A DNA stretch of 64,000 nt. Origin: Ignavibacteria bacterium (GTDB taxonomy: Bacteria > Bacteroidota > Ignavibacteria > Tepidaquicellales > Tepidaquicellaceae). Each line of letters begins with the position of its first letter. Position 1 is the first letter of the stretch. Below are positions 16,638-26,163 of this stretch, piece by piece. Both the position numbers and the translations under genes were made by a program. Under the pieces are notes generated by a model that was not told the DNA's origin, did no database searches, and saw only the letters and a program-made list of their open reading frames with translations. Where the stretch lies: NCBI GenBank assembly GCA_016716125.1, contig JADJWZ010000036.1:1-64000 (forward strand). The letters are read 5' to 3'.

Positions 16638-18695
16638 ATGTCAAAGCATTTTTCAAATACCGGAAGTAAATTATTATCAGCGGATCTTATACTTACCGCT
16701 TTAAAGGAAGCATTCGTAAAATTAAATCCTGCCGTGATGGTAAGGAATCCTGTTATGTTCACAGTAGAGGTGGGCACAGTAATAATGATCGCGCTCTGTA
16801 TCATCCTTGCAGTATCACCTGATGAATCTCAGGGCGGCTTATTTTATAATCTGCTGATCACAATAATTTTATTCTTAACAATTCTCTTTGCTAACTTTGC
16901 TGAATCAATAGCCGAAGCCAGAGGAAAAGCTCAGGCGGAATCTTTGCGAAAGACCAGACAGGATACTCCGGCTAATTTAATTTTAAAAGACGGCAGCGTC
17001 AGTAAAATTATGTCTTCAGAATTAAAAAAAGGTGATGTGATTTTGATAAGCGAAGGAGAAATAATTCCTTCAGACGGAGAGATTATTGAAGGCATTGCAA
17101 CCATCGATGAATCTGCCATTACCGGCGAATCTGCGCCTGTCATAAGAGAAGCCGGCGGTGACCGCTCGGGTGTTACAGGCGGTACAAAAGTTTTATCTGA
17201 CAGGATCAAAGTTTTGATCTCAATTGAAAAGGGAGAATCATTTCTCGATAAAATGATAATGCTTGTAGAAGGCGCTTCCAGACAAAAGACTCCGAATGAA
17301 ATTGCTCTGAGCATTCTGCTCTCGGGATTTACAATAATGTTTTTAATTGTAACAGTAACTCTTGAGCCATTCGGCAGATATTCGGAAACGCCGATTGCGC
17401 TTGCATCGCTGATAGCATTATTTGTCTGCCTGATCCCTACTACGATAGGCGGACTTCTTTCAGCGATCGGGATTGCCGGAATGGACAGGGCTTTGAAAGC
17501 AAATGTAATTGCAAAGTCAGGCAAAGCTGTTGAAACCGCAGGAGATATTGACACGCTTTTGCTTGACAAGACCGGGACCATTACAATCGGCAACAGAAAG
17601 GCGACTAAGTTTTATGCGCTTAACGGTTTTGATGAAAAAGAATTTACAAATTATTGCGCAGTGAGTTCTATGTCTGATGAAACTCCCGAAGGAAAATCCA
17701 TTATCGAACTGGCAGGAAAAACCCAGCCCGAAATTTATAAAACGAGAACTGAAGATCTGAAGATCTTTAAATTCACGGCTCAGACAAGGATGAGCGGTGT
17801 TGATATGAAAGACGGAACGCAGGTTAGGAAAGGCGCATTCGATGTGATAAGTAAACTGATCAGCGATAACGGTGAACCTGTTCCTGATACAATGGTCTCC
17901 ATCGTGAAAAACATTGCAGAAGACGGAGGCACTCCGCTTGCAGTCGCGGTAAACGGAAAAGCTGCAGGGGTAATTCAGCTTGAAGATATTATAAAAACGG
18001 GGATACAGGAAAGATTCAAGAGACTGAGAAAGATGGGTGTCAAAACGGTAATGGTAACAGGTGATAATCCTCTGACTGCTAAATTTATCGCCAATGCAGC
18101 CGGAGTGGATGATTACATTGCCGAAGCAAAGCCCGAAGATAAAATGAATTACATTATTAAAGAACAGCAGTCGGGTAAGCTGGTGGCAATGATGGGAGAC
18201 GGCACCAATGACGCTCCCGCACTGGCGCAGGCGGATGTCGGCGTATCTATGAATTCCGGGACACAGGCGGCAAAGGACGCAGGCAATATGGTGGATCTTG
18301 ATAATGATCCTACAAAACTTATTGAAGTAGTTGAGATTGGAAAGCAGCTGCTGATCACACGCGGCGCAGTTACAACTTTCTCAATCGCCAATGATGTTGC
18401 AAAATATTTCGCGATCGTTCCGGCGCTGTTTGTACTTTCTATCCCCGGGCTTCAGTCACTGAATATCATGAACCTTTCCAGCCCGCAGTCGGCAATACTT
18501 TCCGCAGTTATATTTAATGCTTTAATAATCCCGATGCTGATCCCGCTTGCATTAAAAGGTGTCGCTTACAAACCTGTAGGAGCTGAAAAACTTCTTGCAA
18601 GAAATATTTTTATTTACGGACTAGGAGGTATCATAGTGCCGTTCATAGCAATAAAATTAATTGATATAATTTTAACTTTACTCGGCGTCATCTGA
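16638..18695 (+). CDS. kdpB: KdpB, P-type ATPase catalytic subunit
   Basis: A 685-aa P-type ATPase. The phosphorylation motif DKTGTIT has its Asp at residue 310, the actuator loop is TGES (within AITGESAPVI), and the nucleotide/phosphorylation domains include MVTGDNPLTAKFIA and MMGDGTNDAPALAQADVG. KdpB hydrolyses ATP and drives K+ taken in through KdpA. Length and motifs are normal for the family. It follows kdpA by 19 bp and precedes kdpC by 26 bp. Confidence 0.97.
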   Translation: MSKHFSNTGSKLLSADLILTALKEAFVKLNPAVMVRNPVMFTVEVGTVIMIALCIILAVSPDESQGGLFYNLLITIILFLTILFANFAESIAEARGKAQAESLRKTRQDTPANLILKDGSVSKIMSSELKKGDVILISEGEIIPSDGEIIEGIATIDESAITGESAPVIREAGGDRSGVTGGTKVLSDRIKVLISIEKGESFLDKMIMLVEGASRQKTPNEIALSILLSGFTIMFLIVTVTLEPFGRYSETPIALASLIALFVCLIPTTIGGLLSAIGIAGMDRALKANVIAKSGKAVETAGDIDTLLLDKTGTITIGNRKATKFYALNGFDEKEFTNYCAVSSMSDETPEGKSIIELAGKTQPEIYKTRTEDLKIFKFTAQTRMSGVDMKDGTQVRKGAFDVISKLISDNGEPVPDTMVSIVKNIAEDGGTPLAVAVNGKAAGVIQLEDIIKTGIQERFKRLRKMGVKTVMVTGDNPLTAKFIANAAGVDDYIAEAKPEDKMNYIIKEQQSGKLVAMMGDGTNDAPALAQADVGVSMNSGTQAAKDAGNMVDLDNDPTKLIEVVEIGKQLLITRGAVTTFSIANDVAKYFAIVPALFVLSIPGLQSLNIMNLSSPQSAILSAVIFNALIIPMLIPLALKGVAYKPVGAEKLLARNIFIYGLGGIIVPFIAIKLIDIILTLLGVI

Positions 18696-18721
18696 ATTAA
18701 ATAAATTAAAAATTTTTCATC

Positions 18722-19285
18722 ATGTTAAATAATATAAAACAATCATTAATACTTTCCGGGATTACAATAATATTATTCGGTATTATATATCCCCTCTTCA
18801 TCTTTGCTGCCGGTCAGCTTATGCCGGAAAAATCCGAAGGCACACCTGTAATTGCAAGCGGCAGAATTGTCGGATTTGAAAATATCGGACAGAGTTTTAC
18901 TGAAGATAAATATTTCAACGGAAGACCTTCTGCTGTGGGATACGATGCTGCTTCCACCGGTGGATCCAATAAAGGAAATTCAAATCCGGAATATCTTGAA
19001 GAAGTCAAGTCTCGCATTGATACATTTCTTGTGCATAATCCGGATGTGAATAAGAAAGACATTCCGTCAGAACTTGTAACAGCTTCCGGAAGCGGTATCG
19101 ATCCGAACATAACAACTGACGCTGCTTTAATTCAGATCAGCAGAATTGCGAAAGTAAGAGGAATCAGCGAAGTCAGACTTGAAGAACTTGTAAGAGAATA
19201 TACTGAGAAAAAATATCTGGGACTTTTAGGAATTGAAAAAGTGAATTTACTGAAACTTAACATTGCATTGGACAAAATAAATTAA
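18722..19285 (+). CDS. kdpC: KdpC, K+-transporting ATPase subunit C
   Basis: A 187-aa protein with one N-terminal membrane helix (residues 10-32) and a periplasmic domain with KdpC signatures: IGQSFTEDKYFNGRPSA, YDAASTGGSNKG and ELVTASGSGIDPNIT. KdpC stabilises the complex and may help K+ or ATP binding. Its position directly after kdpB is canonical. The next frame starts 10 bp downstream, implying the operon continues. Confidence 0.96.
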   Translation: MLNNIKQSLILSGITIILFGIIYPLFIFAAGQLMPEKSEGTPVIASGRIVGFENIGQSFTEDKYFNGRPSAVGYDAASTGGSNKGNSNPEYLEEVKSRIDTFLVHNPDVNKKDIPSELVTASGSGIDPNITTDAALIQISRIAKVRGISEVRLEELVREYTEKKYLGLLGIEKVNLLKLNIALDKIN

Positions 19286-19295
19286 CTCCTGTATC

Positions 19296-19508
19296 ATGTC
19301 TGCATTTAAAAACATCAACAGTTTTGAGATCGCTTCAGATAAAATTTACAAAGAAAAAGAGAAACCAACAGTAAAGACCGAAGCGGAATTAGCAGAAGAA
19401 GAGAAAATCAGATCAGACAAATTCGAAGACATTGCAATATTTATTCCTGTTATATTTTTATTACTTGGAATAATAATTATGTCAATACTTTACAAACTAT
19501 ATATGTAA
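19296..19508 (+). CDS. Small membrane protein of the kdp operon, unknown
   Basis: A 70-aa protein. The first 45 residues are hydrophilic and rich in Lys/Glu (KIYKEKEKPTVKTEAELAEE), followed by one C-terminal membrane helix (IAIFIPVIFLLLGIIIMSIL). It starts 10 bp after kdpC and ends 29 bp before the beta-barrel gene, so it is almost surely in the operon. I recognise no family. A single-span, cytoplasm-exposed accessory protein of the pump is a possible role (inference). Confidence 0.75.
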   Translation: MSAFKNINSFEIASDKIYKEKEKPTVKTEAELAEEEKIRSDKFEDIAIFIPVIFLLLGIIIMSILYKLYM

Positions 19509-19537
19509 GAGACACAAATATTTAAATTAAAATTATT

Positions 19538-20647
19538 ATGAAAAACCGTTTTAATATATTTTCAGCTCTGACAGTTATTGTAATTCTTTCTGCAGTATTT
19601 AATTCAAATCTCAAGTCGCAGACAGAATCAGATTTTATATTTTCAGGATACATAGACACTTATTACGCTTATGATAATGATAAAAATGGAAATTCGCTGA
19701 GACAGTTTTCTGCATTAGCTCCCGTCAGGGATGAATTCCGGATAAACACTGCTCAGATCACAGGCAGATATACTTCGGACAAAATAAGAGGAATTATAAC
19801 TTTACAATACGGGGACATTCCAAAATATAACTGGCCGCAATCGCCGAATGAATATCTTCAGTTTATACAGGAAGCGAATGCAGGATTCAGAGCAGCTGAT
19901 AAATTATGGATAGACTTCGGATACTTTCTTACGCATATCGGCGCTGAAGGTGTGGTGCCTAAGAATAACTTCTTAACATCGATGTCGCTTGCGACTTACT
20001 TTGAACCCTTCTTTCAGAGCGGTGTGAAAGTGTCTTATGATTTTTCAGACAAAGTTTACGGTTCTTTATATTTATTAAACGGATATAATGTATTTGCTGA
20101 TAATAATAAAAATAAATCCGCCGGCTTACAATTAGGCGTAAAGCCGGCAAATAATCTGGAGTTGATCTATAATAATATTATTGGAAATGAACAGCCCTCA
20201 GGCAGTGAAGGAAAGACAAGATTTTATAATAATCTGGTTTTGAAGTTTGCTGCAACAAAAGATCTTGATATTTTATTCGGCGCGGACTTTGCAATGCAGG
20301 ATAAGTCTGATCTGATCGACAGTGCGGCGTCTGCAAATATGTTCGCCGGATTAATAGCTTTGAAATATAAGATAACGCCAAAATTATCTGCAATGGCAAG
20401 AGGTGAAATTTATGAAGATAAGAATGGTATTTTATCCGGCTTCTATGTAAACACAAATTTTGATGTGACCGGTCTTTATGCATCGGGTATAACTCTCGGA
20501 ATGGAATATAAACCAATTGATAACGGATATGTTCGAATTGAATCAAGATATTTAACTTCAAATAAAAATCTGAAGATCTTTTCTGACGGAAGTAATGCGA
20601 GGAATTCACGGACTGAGTTTATATTTACTACCGGTGTAGAGTTTTAA
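19538..20647 (+). CDS. Outer-membrane beta-barrel protein (porin-like) of the kdp operon
   Basis: A 369-aa protein with a signal peptide (residues 1-27) and a C-terminal aromatic residue (TGVEF), as in outer-membrane barrels. Alternating strands such as LWIDFGYFLTHIGAEGVVPK and FEPFFQSGVKVSYDFSDK are typical of the porin-like outer-membrane beta-barrel family in Bacteroidota. Its place inside the kdp gene run suggests it supplies K+ or other solutes to the periplasm when K+ is scarce; this is inferred from context. No TonB plug domain is seen. Confidence 0.75.
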   Translation: MKNRFNIFSALTVIVILSAVFNSNLKSQTESDFIFSGYIDTYYAYDNDKNGNSLRQFSALAPVRDEFRINTAQITGRYTSDKIRGIITLQYGDIPKYNWPQSPNEYLQFIQEANAGFRAADKLWIDFGYFLTHIGAEGVVPKNNFLTSMSLATYFEPFFQSGVKVSYDFSDKVYGSLYLLNGYNVFADNNKNKSAGLQLGVKPANNLELIYNNIIGNEQPSGSEGKTRFYNNLVLKFAATKDLDILFGADFAMQDKSDLIDSAASANMFAGLIALKYKITPKLSAMARGEIYEDKNGILSGFYVNTNFDVTGLYASGITLGMEYKPIDNGYVRIESRYLTSNKNLKIFSDGSNARNSRTEFIFTTGVEF

Positions 20648-20803
20648 ATGTTTTACTTTAAAATAAATCAGACTATGTCAATTGGTTTAATATCCGGATG
20701 AGCGAAAATGAACAATGATAATAAATGCTAATTTGACGCTCCTTTATACGGGAATAGAATTTAATAAGTCCGCATATTTTAATATGTTTAAAATTTCTGA
20801 CAT

Positions 20804-21943
20804 TTGAGTAAGAATGAAGTGAACATAAATTCCAATGCGGAAAAATTCCTGACGCTGATCAAAAAATCCAGACAGGGAAAGCTGAAGATCTATCTTGGTC
20901 TTGCGGCAGGCGTCGGTAAGTCTTACCGTATGCTTCAGGAAGCGCATGAACTTCTGAAAAACGGAATTAATGTTACTGTCGGATATGTAGAGACTCACGG
21001 AAGAAAAGAAACAGAACAATTATTATCGGGGCTTCCTTTAATTCCGCGGAAAAAAATATTTTACAAAGGAAAAGAGTTTGAGGAATTTGATATTGATGCG
21101 GCCTTAAATAATTATCCCGATGTCGTGATAGTGGATGAACTTGCTCATACTAATATTCCGGGCAGCAGGAATGAAAAGCGATGGCAGGATATTGAAGAGC
21201 TTATTTATAAAGGGATAAATGTGATAAGCGCTGTTAATATTCAGCACATTGAAAGTCTGAATACTGTTATAGAAAATATTACGGGAACGGAAGTAAAGGA
21301 AAGGATCCCTGACAGCGTGATTTCGCTTGCTGATGAAGTTGTGAATATTGATATAACCACTGACGAACTATTAAAAAGACTTGCGCAGGGTAAAATTTAT
21401 TCTGCGGATAAAATTCAGACAGCTCTGAATAATTTTTTTAGAAAGGAACATCTGCTGCAGCTTAGAGAACTTGCTTTAAGGGAAGTTGCAGACAAAGTCG
21501 AGAGTAAGATCGGGAACGAAGTCCCGAAGACCGGTCAGAAAAATGATGATAACATTTTAGTGTGCATCAGCTCTAATGACAAGCTTAATCAGAAGATCAT
21601 ACGGAAGAGCAGCAGGATCGCACAGCGCCTGGATGCAAAGTGGTTTGTAATATATGTAGAGACCGGAAAGCAGTCGCTAAAAAATATTGACTTAAAATCT
21701 CAGAGACATATTATTAATAATCTCAAGCTTGCCGTCGAACAGGGCGCATCAGCCGATACAGTAAAAGCAGGCAGCGTCGTAGAAGGGATCCTGTCATTTG
21801 CCAAAGAGAAAAATGTAAAAAAAATTATACTGGGTAAGCCGGAGAAGCAAAACATATTCAACAAACTTATCAGAAAAAATACTATAGATGAACTTATTGA
21901 AAAGACGGAAGATGAAGAATTCGATATTGAGATCATATCTTAA
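20804..21943 (+). CDS. kdpD: Short KdpD: N-terminal sensor + Usp domain only
   Basis: A 379-aa protein matching the N-terminal part of KdpD. Residues 25-235 are the KdpD ATP-binding sensor domain with Walker A GLAAGVGKS (32-40), VGYVETHGR, a VVIVDELAHTN Walker B-like segment and VNIQHIESLN. Residues about 250-370 form a Usp-like domain (NILVCISSNDKLNQKIIRKS). The membrane helices, GAF and kinase domains of the 894-aa E. coli KdpD are missing; a separate kinase gene follows after 15 bp. The start is a TTG; GTG 20819 is an alternative. It probably senses K+ or ATP and modulates the adjacent kinase. Confidence 0.85.
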   Translation: MSKNEVNINSNAEKFLTLIKKSRQGKLKIYLGLAAGVGKSYRMLQEAHELLKNGINVTVGYVETHGRKETEQLLSGLPLIPRKKIFYKGKEFEEFDIDAALNNYPDVVIVDELAHTNIPGSRNEKRWQDIEELIYKGINVISAVNIQHIESLNTVIENITGTEVKERIPDSVISLADEVVNIDITTDELLKRLAQGKIYSADKIQTALNNFFRKEHLLQLRELALREVADKVESKIGNEVPKTGQKNDDNILVCISSNDKLNQKIIRKSSRIAQRLDAKWFVIYVETGKQSLKNIDLKSQRHIINNLKLAVEQGASADTVKAGSVVEGILSFAKEKNVKKIILGKPEKQNIFNKLIRKNTIDELIEKTEDEEFDIEIIS

Positions 21944-21958
21944 ATTAATAATCAGATC

Positions 21959-23800
21959 ATGAAATTAAAAAGCTGGCTGAATCTGAGTTACATATTACTT
22001 GCGCTGCTTGTAGTCTGCGTTAGCATCGTTGGTTTTTATTTTTTGGATAAAATTACTCTGGCTTCAGACCGTATTTTAAAGGACAACTATGAAAGTCTGA
22101 CCTATCTGGATAACATGATCGATGCTGCGGAAAAGATGGACAAGTATATAGTATCAGGTTATTACATAAATAAGAATTCAAGCTTAACTGACAGCAGCGG
22201 TTTCTCTATGTATGAAAAAATTTTCAGGGATAATTTAAATAAGGAAGAAAATAACATTACTGAAGCCGGAGAAAAAGAATTAGTGGAAAAGCTGAGATCC
22301 GAATTTGATGACTTTATAAATTTAATACAAAATTTTACGCCGGAATCTCCTGCGGAATATTATCCTGATCTGATCTCACCTAAATATTACAGCATTAATA
22401 ATTTATGCCGTGAAATTCTTGACCTTAATAAAAATGCACTTGTCCGGAAAAACAATGAAGCAATAACGATCTCCAAAGAACTTGAAATGTATATGCTGAT
22501 AATTACTTTGCTTGCAGTTGTCACTGCATTATTGATCTTACTGAAGATACCGGGCATTGTGATAAAACCGATCAATGAATTGACACAGAATGTCATAGAG
22601 ATATCCGAAAAGAATTACAGCAGAAAGCTGGACTTAAAAATGGATAACGAACTGGGAAATCTTGCGGATAAAATAAATCTGATGTCCGGTAAACTTGAAG
22701 AATATGAGAGATCGAATATTGAAAAATTCATTGCTCAGAAGAAACGCGCTGAGGCAATTGTAAAAAGCATGAGAGACGGGATAATTGTAATTGATGAATC
22801 CAATAAGGTTGTATTAATTAACAGTGTGAGCGAAGAACTGTTCGGAGTCACAGAAGATAATATTACCGGAAAGGACATCAATGAAATATCAAAGTACAAT
22901 AAACTGATGGAAAATTTTTCAAAAGAACTTTCGGAAAATAATGAAGTGACAGCTGACAGCGATATTAAAAAAAACTACTTCAGGATATTTTATAAAAACA
23001 AAGAGGAGTTTTTTCTGAAGGAGGTCATTAAAGTTTATGATGAAAAAAAAGCAAACATACTCGGCGCGGTGCTTATACTTAAGAATGTGACAGGGTTTAA
23101 AGAACTTGATGAAATAAAAAGCGGATTCATAGCCACAGTATCTCACGAACTAAGGACTCCCCTTACGGCAATGAGCATGAGCTTTCACCTGCTGCAGGAT
23201 AAAAGGATCGGCGAATTAAATGATGAACAGAGTAAGCTGATAGACACAATGAAACAGGAAGTGAAGCGGCTGCTGAAGATCGTGAGCGAACTTCTGAATC
23301 TTTCACACATTGAATCCGGCAATCAGCAGATGAAATACCGTACTGTGCCTGTCGAAGATATTTTCGATGCCGCCGTAACTCCGATGCTGATGCAGATTGA
23401 AAATAAAAAAATTGATTTCACCGTGAATGTGGAAAAGGATATTCCTTTGATAAAAGCTGATGTGAATAAAATTGCATGGGTGCTTATTAATTTACTCAGC
23501 AATGCTGTGCGCTATACACCGGAAGGCGGAAGTATTAAGCTTTCCGCTGAAAAGAGAAGTAATGAAGTTTTGATCTCCGTCAGAGACAGCGGCAAAGGTA
23601 TTGAGCCGAACAATCTGAATAAAATATTTGAAAAATTTGTGCAGATCGATGAGAAAAATATGGAAAGCAGCAAAAGCGGAGTAGGACTCGGTCTTGCAAT
23701 CTCAAAAGAGTTTGTAAACATTCATGGCGGTAAGATATGGGCTGAGAGTGAGGTCAGGAAGGGAACTGTGTTTTATTTTACTTTACCTTTTAATGCTTAA
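21959..23800 (+). CDS. Membrane histidine kinase completing the split KdpD
   Basis: A 613-aa kinase. It has a helix at residues 9-30, a periplasmic sensor of about 150 residues, a second helix around 180-200 and a HAMP segment. A PAS domain (VKSMRDGIIVIDESNKVVLI) follows, then HisKA with His396 in SHELRTPL and a HATPase domain with NLLSNAVRYTPEGG and GLGLAISKEFV. The gene starts 15 bp after the short kdpD. It has no receiver of its own, so the NtrC-type regulator at 13102 is the obvious partner. A Bacteroidota-type split KdpD is the likely reading. Confidence 0.85.
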   Translation: MKLKSWLNLSYILLALLVVCVSIVGFYFLDKITLASDRILKDNYESLTYLDNMIDAAEKMDKYIVSGYYINKNSSLTDSSGFSMYEKIFRDNLNKEENNITEAGEKELVEKLRSEFDDFINLIQNFTPESPAEYYPDLISPKYYSINNLCREILDLNKNALVRKNNEAITISKELEMYMLIITLLAVVTALLILLKIPGIVIKPINELTQNVIEISEKNYSRKLDLKMDNELGNLADKINLMSGKLEEYERSNIEKFIAQKKRAEAIVKSMRDGIIVIDESNKVVLINSVSEELFGVTEDNITGKDINEISKYNKLMENFSKELSENNEVTADSDIKKNYFRIFYKNKEEFFLKEVIKVYDEKKANILGAVLILKNVTGFKELDEIKSGFIATVSHELRTPLTAMSMSFHLLQDKRIGELNDEQSKLIDTMKQEVKRLLKIVSELLNLSHIESGNQQMKYRTVPVEDIFDAAVTPMLMQIENKKIDFTVNVEKDIPLIKADVNKIAWVLINLLSNAVRYTPEGGSIKLSAEKRSNEVLISVRDSGKGIEPNNLNKIFEKFVQIDEKNMESSKSGVGLGLAISKEFVNIHGGKIWAESEVRKGTVFYFTLPFNA

Positions 23801-23872
23801 TGCTATCGTAACACAGGATTTTCTTTTATAAAATTTTAAATCCGATTTTAATCCGCAATTTTATTTTGATAT

Positions 23873-24118
23873 TTATTTCCCGTAACTTTTATTCATAAAT
23901 CTTAATGTCTCCTTTATTAAAACTTTAAGTTTTTGCTGATCTAAATCCGATAATCTTCTTACATAAATACAAACCTTCCCTATCTTAAACTTTCCAAGAT
24001 CATTTAATAAATGTTTATGCTCTTCACGTCCTGTGTATACATAAAGTGAAATTGCAGCCTTACGCGGTGAAAAGCCTAAGAGCGGCGCATTGCTTTCATA
24101 AGTTAGAATTGAAATTAA
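23873..24118 (-). pseudogene. C-terminal fragment of a DUF1801 (YdhG-like) protein
   Basis: Read on the minus strand, about 80 codons without a start give YESNAPLLGFSPRKAAISLY, then a charged helix and KIGKVCIYVRRLSDLDQQKL, ending at TAA 23873. These are the signature segments of DUF1801 proteins, whose full length is about 110-140 residues. The N-terminal part is gone; a stop lies just upstream of the fragment. A second, more damaged copy of the same C-terminus lies at 25332-25465, on the other side of the next gene. Confidence 0.7.
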
Positions 24119-24257
24119 CTATGTTGATAATTAAATTACCTGTGAATTAATTTATCAAGCGCTTTTATATAAAGGAACAATATGAAAAAATCTTCTGCCG
24201 ACTTTATTTACCATCAAAAGAATTTACGAAATTTAATTCCATTTATTCTTTTATAAA

Positions 24258-25322
24258 TTGAAAAAGATACTTTCCATTCCGGTGATATTCATAATATTTA
24301 CAGCAGCTTTACTTCTTACCTGGAGATGCAGCGATGATAATCCTGTAACTACGCCTCCGCCGGAGCCGCCATATGAATACGATTCCGCAAGATTTGACTG
24401 GAAGGTGGATACGTTATACGGGCAAGGATTTTATTACGGTCTTTGGGCGGCCGATACTAATGAAATATTTATTCCAAACATTTTCACGAATGTACTGGTG
24501 CATATTAAGAATGGTATAAAGACATATTCTTACTATACCAAGGAACGTCCTGTAGGTGCAATTTTTGGAGATGAACTAAATAAAGGATATAGAGCGGGTG
24601 CAATCCTAATAGACTCCCTATATCAGCCACTAATTCAAAAATGGGACGGTAATAGTTTTGTTGATATTTCAAATCCTTTAAACTTAGACAGAAATTTTTT
24701 CTATTGGACAGGATTTATAAAAAATTCAACAGAGATGTGGTTTGGGTTGACAGACGGTAATTTAATTAAATTTGATGGCTCAACTTTTACCGTCTATCCT
24801 TTGTATGACTCAAGAATTAAGTCACTTAAATTTTTTTATGATGAATCAAATAAATTCAAACTACTGGCATCAATTCATCACTTAGACATTGATCAAACGG
24901 AATTTTTGATATATGAATTTACAGGTTCACAATGGGTAAAGGTTTTCAATGATAAGGAATCGCCAAGACCTTTAAGATATGTTGTTCTTAATAAGTACGT
25001 ATCTGCAAATAACAGGATTACTATATTTGAATTGATTGATAGCCTGTTGGCGCCGAAAATTAATATTGTACCAAACGCTACACAATTTTCGATGGATGGA
25101 TTTTCCTTTGATAATATTCTTGTTCCTGGTCAGGGTGTTATCGGAGATTGTTATACAACACTATTCCACTGGAATGGAAGTAAATGGAGTGTAGAGTTAT
25201 GCGGTTACTGGGTTGACCCTTTAACCGACGTATTTATGATAAATGAAAATTATTACTATGCAATTACACACGATCCGAGAGAGATTACCTTTGTAATGCG
25301 AGGTATTAAAAAATTTCATTAA
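24258..25322 (+). CDS. Putative surface lipoprotein, beta-propeller-like, unknown
   Basis: A 354-aa protein starting at TTG. Its N-terminus is MKKILSIPVIFIIFTAALLL followed by TWRCSDD, a hydrophobic stretch ending in a Cys that could be lipidated. A Pro-rich linker (NPVTTPPPEPPYE) follows, then strand-rich sequence with recurring motifs of the type LIQKWDGNSFVDIS, LIKFDGSTFTVY and FHWNGSKWSVEL. These resemble propeller blades of Bacteroidota surface proteins. There is no T9SS domain. It sits between two truncated DUF1801 copies, suggesting it arrived by insertion or that the flanks arose by duplication. Function unknown. Confidence 0.7.
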   Translation: MKKILSIPVIFIIFTAALLLTWRCSDDNPVTTPPPEPPYEYDSARFDWKVDTLYGQGFYYGLWAADTNEIFIPNIFTNVLVHIKNGIKTYSYYTKERPVGAIFGDELNKGYRAGAILIDSLYQPLIQKWDGNSFVDISNPLNLDRNFFYWTGFIKNSTEMWFGLTDGNLIKFDGSTFTVYPLYDSRIKSLKFFYDESNKFKLLASIHHLDIDQTEFLIYEFTGSQWVKVFNDKESPRPLRYVVLNKYVSANNRITIFELIDSLLAPKINIVPNATQFSMDGFSFDNILVPGQGVIGDCYTTLFHWNGSKWSVELCGYWVDPLTDVFMINENYYYAITHDPREITFVMRGIKKFH

Positions 25323-25331
25323 TTTCAATAT

Positions 25332-25465
25332 TTATTTCCCGAAATTTATATTCATATATTTTAATGTCTCCTTTATTAAAGCTTTAAGCTTTTGCTGATC
25401 TAAATCAAATAATTTTTACATATATACACACCACCCCTATCTTAAATTTTTCAACAGAATCTGCA
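25332..25465 (-). pseudogene. Second DUF1801 C-terminal fragment
   Basis: Minus-strand sequence matches the end of the fragment at 23873: KFKIGVVCIYVK, then after a two-base deletion LFDLDQQKLKALIKETLK, ending GK and TAA at 25332. DNA identity with the first fragment is high over about 115 bp, including the TATTTATTTCCC after the stop. It covers only the last 40 codons. The pair forms direct repeats around the lipoprotein-like gene. Confidence 0.65.
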
Positions 25466-25467
25466 GA

Positions 25468-25938
25468 TTAATTTCTCCTGATTATTTCATTCATTAGTTT
25501 CATAAAATCCTTATCCCACTGTCCGCCTGTCATTTCCCACGCTTTGCGGAATGTATCATCTTCGGAAAATTCCCTGATGTAATTCACCCATCCTTCCCAT
25601 CTGTTATTTTTTACATCGGCAGACTGGTCCTTATAATATAGGTAAGTACTTTCCAGATATGTAAACAGAATTTCAAAAATTATCAGCTCCTTTTTTTCAT
25701 CCGGCGAAATATCTTTCTTATTCAGGGTAGTGCTGTAGACCTGCAGTTCCGGATTATCCAGACAGAGCTTCAGATAATCCGCATAAAGAGAATGTCCCGT
25801 AAATAATGCTTCCTTCTCCTTCAGTTTACGGTCTTTTAGTTTGTCACTGTAATACACATAAATAGCGAGCGGAATGCCGATGATAGTAGCCGCGTATGAA
25901 AAGAGTTCAAGCCAGTCCTTTATATTATATGATTCCAT
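25468..25938 (-). CDS. Hypothetical membrane-anchored protein
   Basis: A 156-aa protein with one membrane helix near the N-terminus (residues about 10-29, LELFSYAATIIGIPLAIYVYY). A Lys/Glu-rich linker and a helical soluble domain with many aromatic residues (LFTYLESTYLYYK, NRWEGWVNYIREF, AWEMTGGQWDKDFMKLMNEI) follow. Proteins of this layout are common as hypotheticals in Bacteroidota. I know no function. No neighbours on the same strand suggest an operon. Confidence 0.7.
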   Translation of the reverse strand: MESYNIKDWLELFSYAATIIGIPLAIYVYYSDKLKDRKLKEKEALFTGHSLYADYLKLCLDNPELQVYSTTLNKKDISPDEKKELIIFEILFTYLESTYLYYKDQSADVKNNRWEGWVNYIREFSEDDTFRKAWEMTGGQWDKDFMKLMNEIIRRN

Positions 25939-26163
25939 AAAAATTTTTTTAATGACAAATATAATTAATGTTTCATTCGGAAACTACTGATGAACATTTG
26001 CAGAAATGATTATTCACTTACACTGCAATCCCCTTTTTCGGAAGTAATGAACACGACAATTTTTTTTTCATTTTTTTAAATTGCCCCAAAACAGTATATA
26101 TTTGCAGTTTTTTGATTTACACTTAAAATTTCACCGAATAAACACACTGCTGACAGTTTTAGA

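Noticed and set aside
16931..17593. 220-codon minus-strand frame inside kdpB
   Set aside because: Antisense shadow of kdpB; low-complexity Ser/Ile composition and no family.
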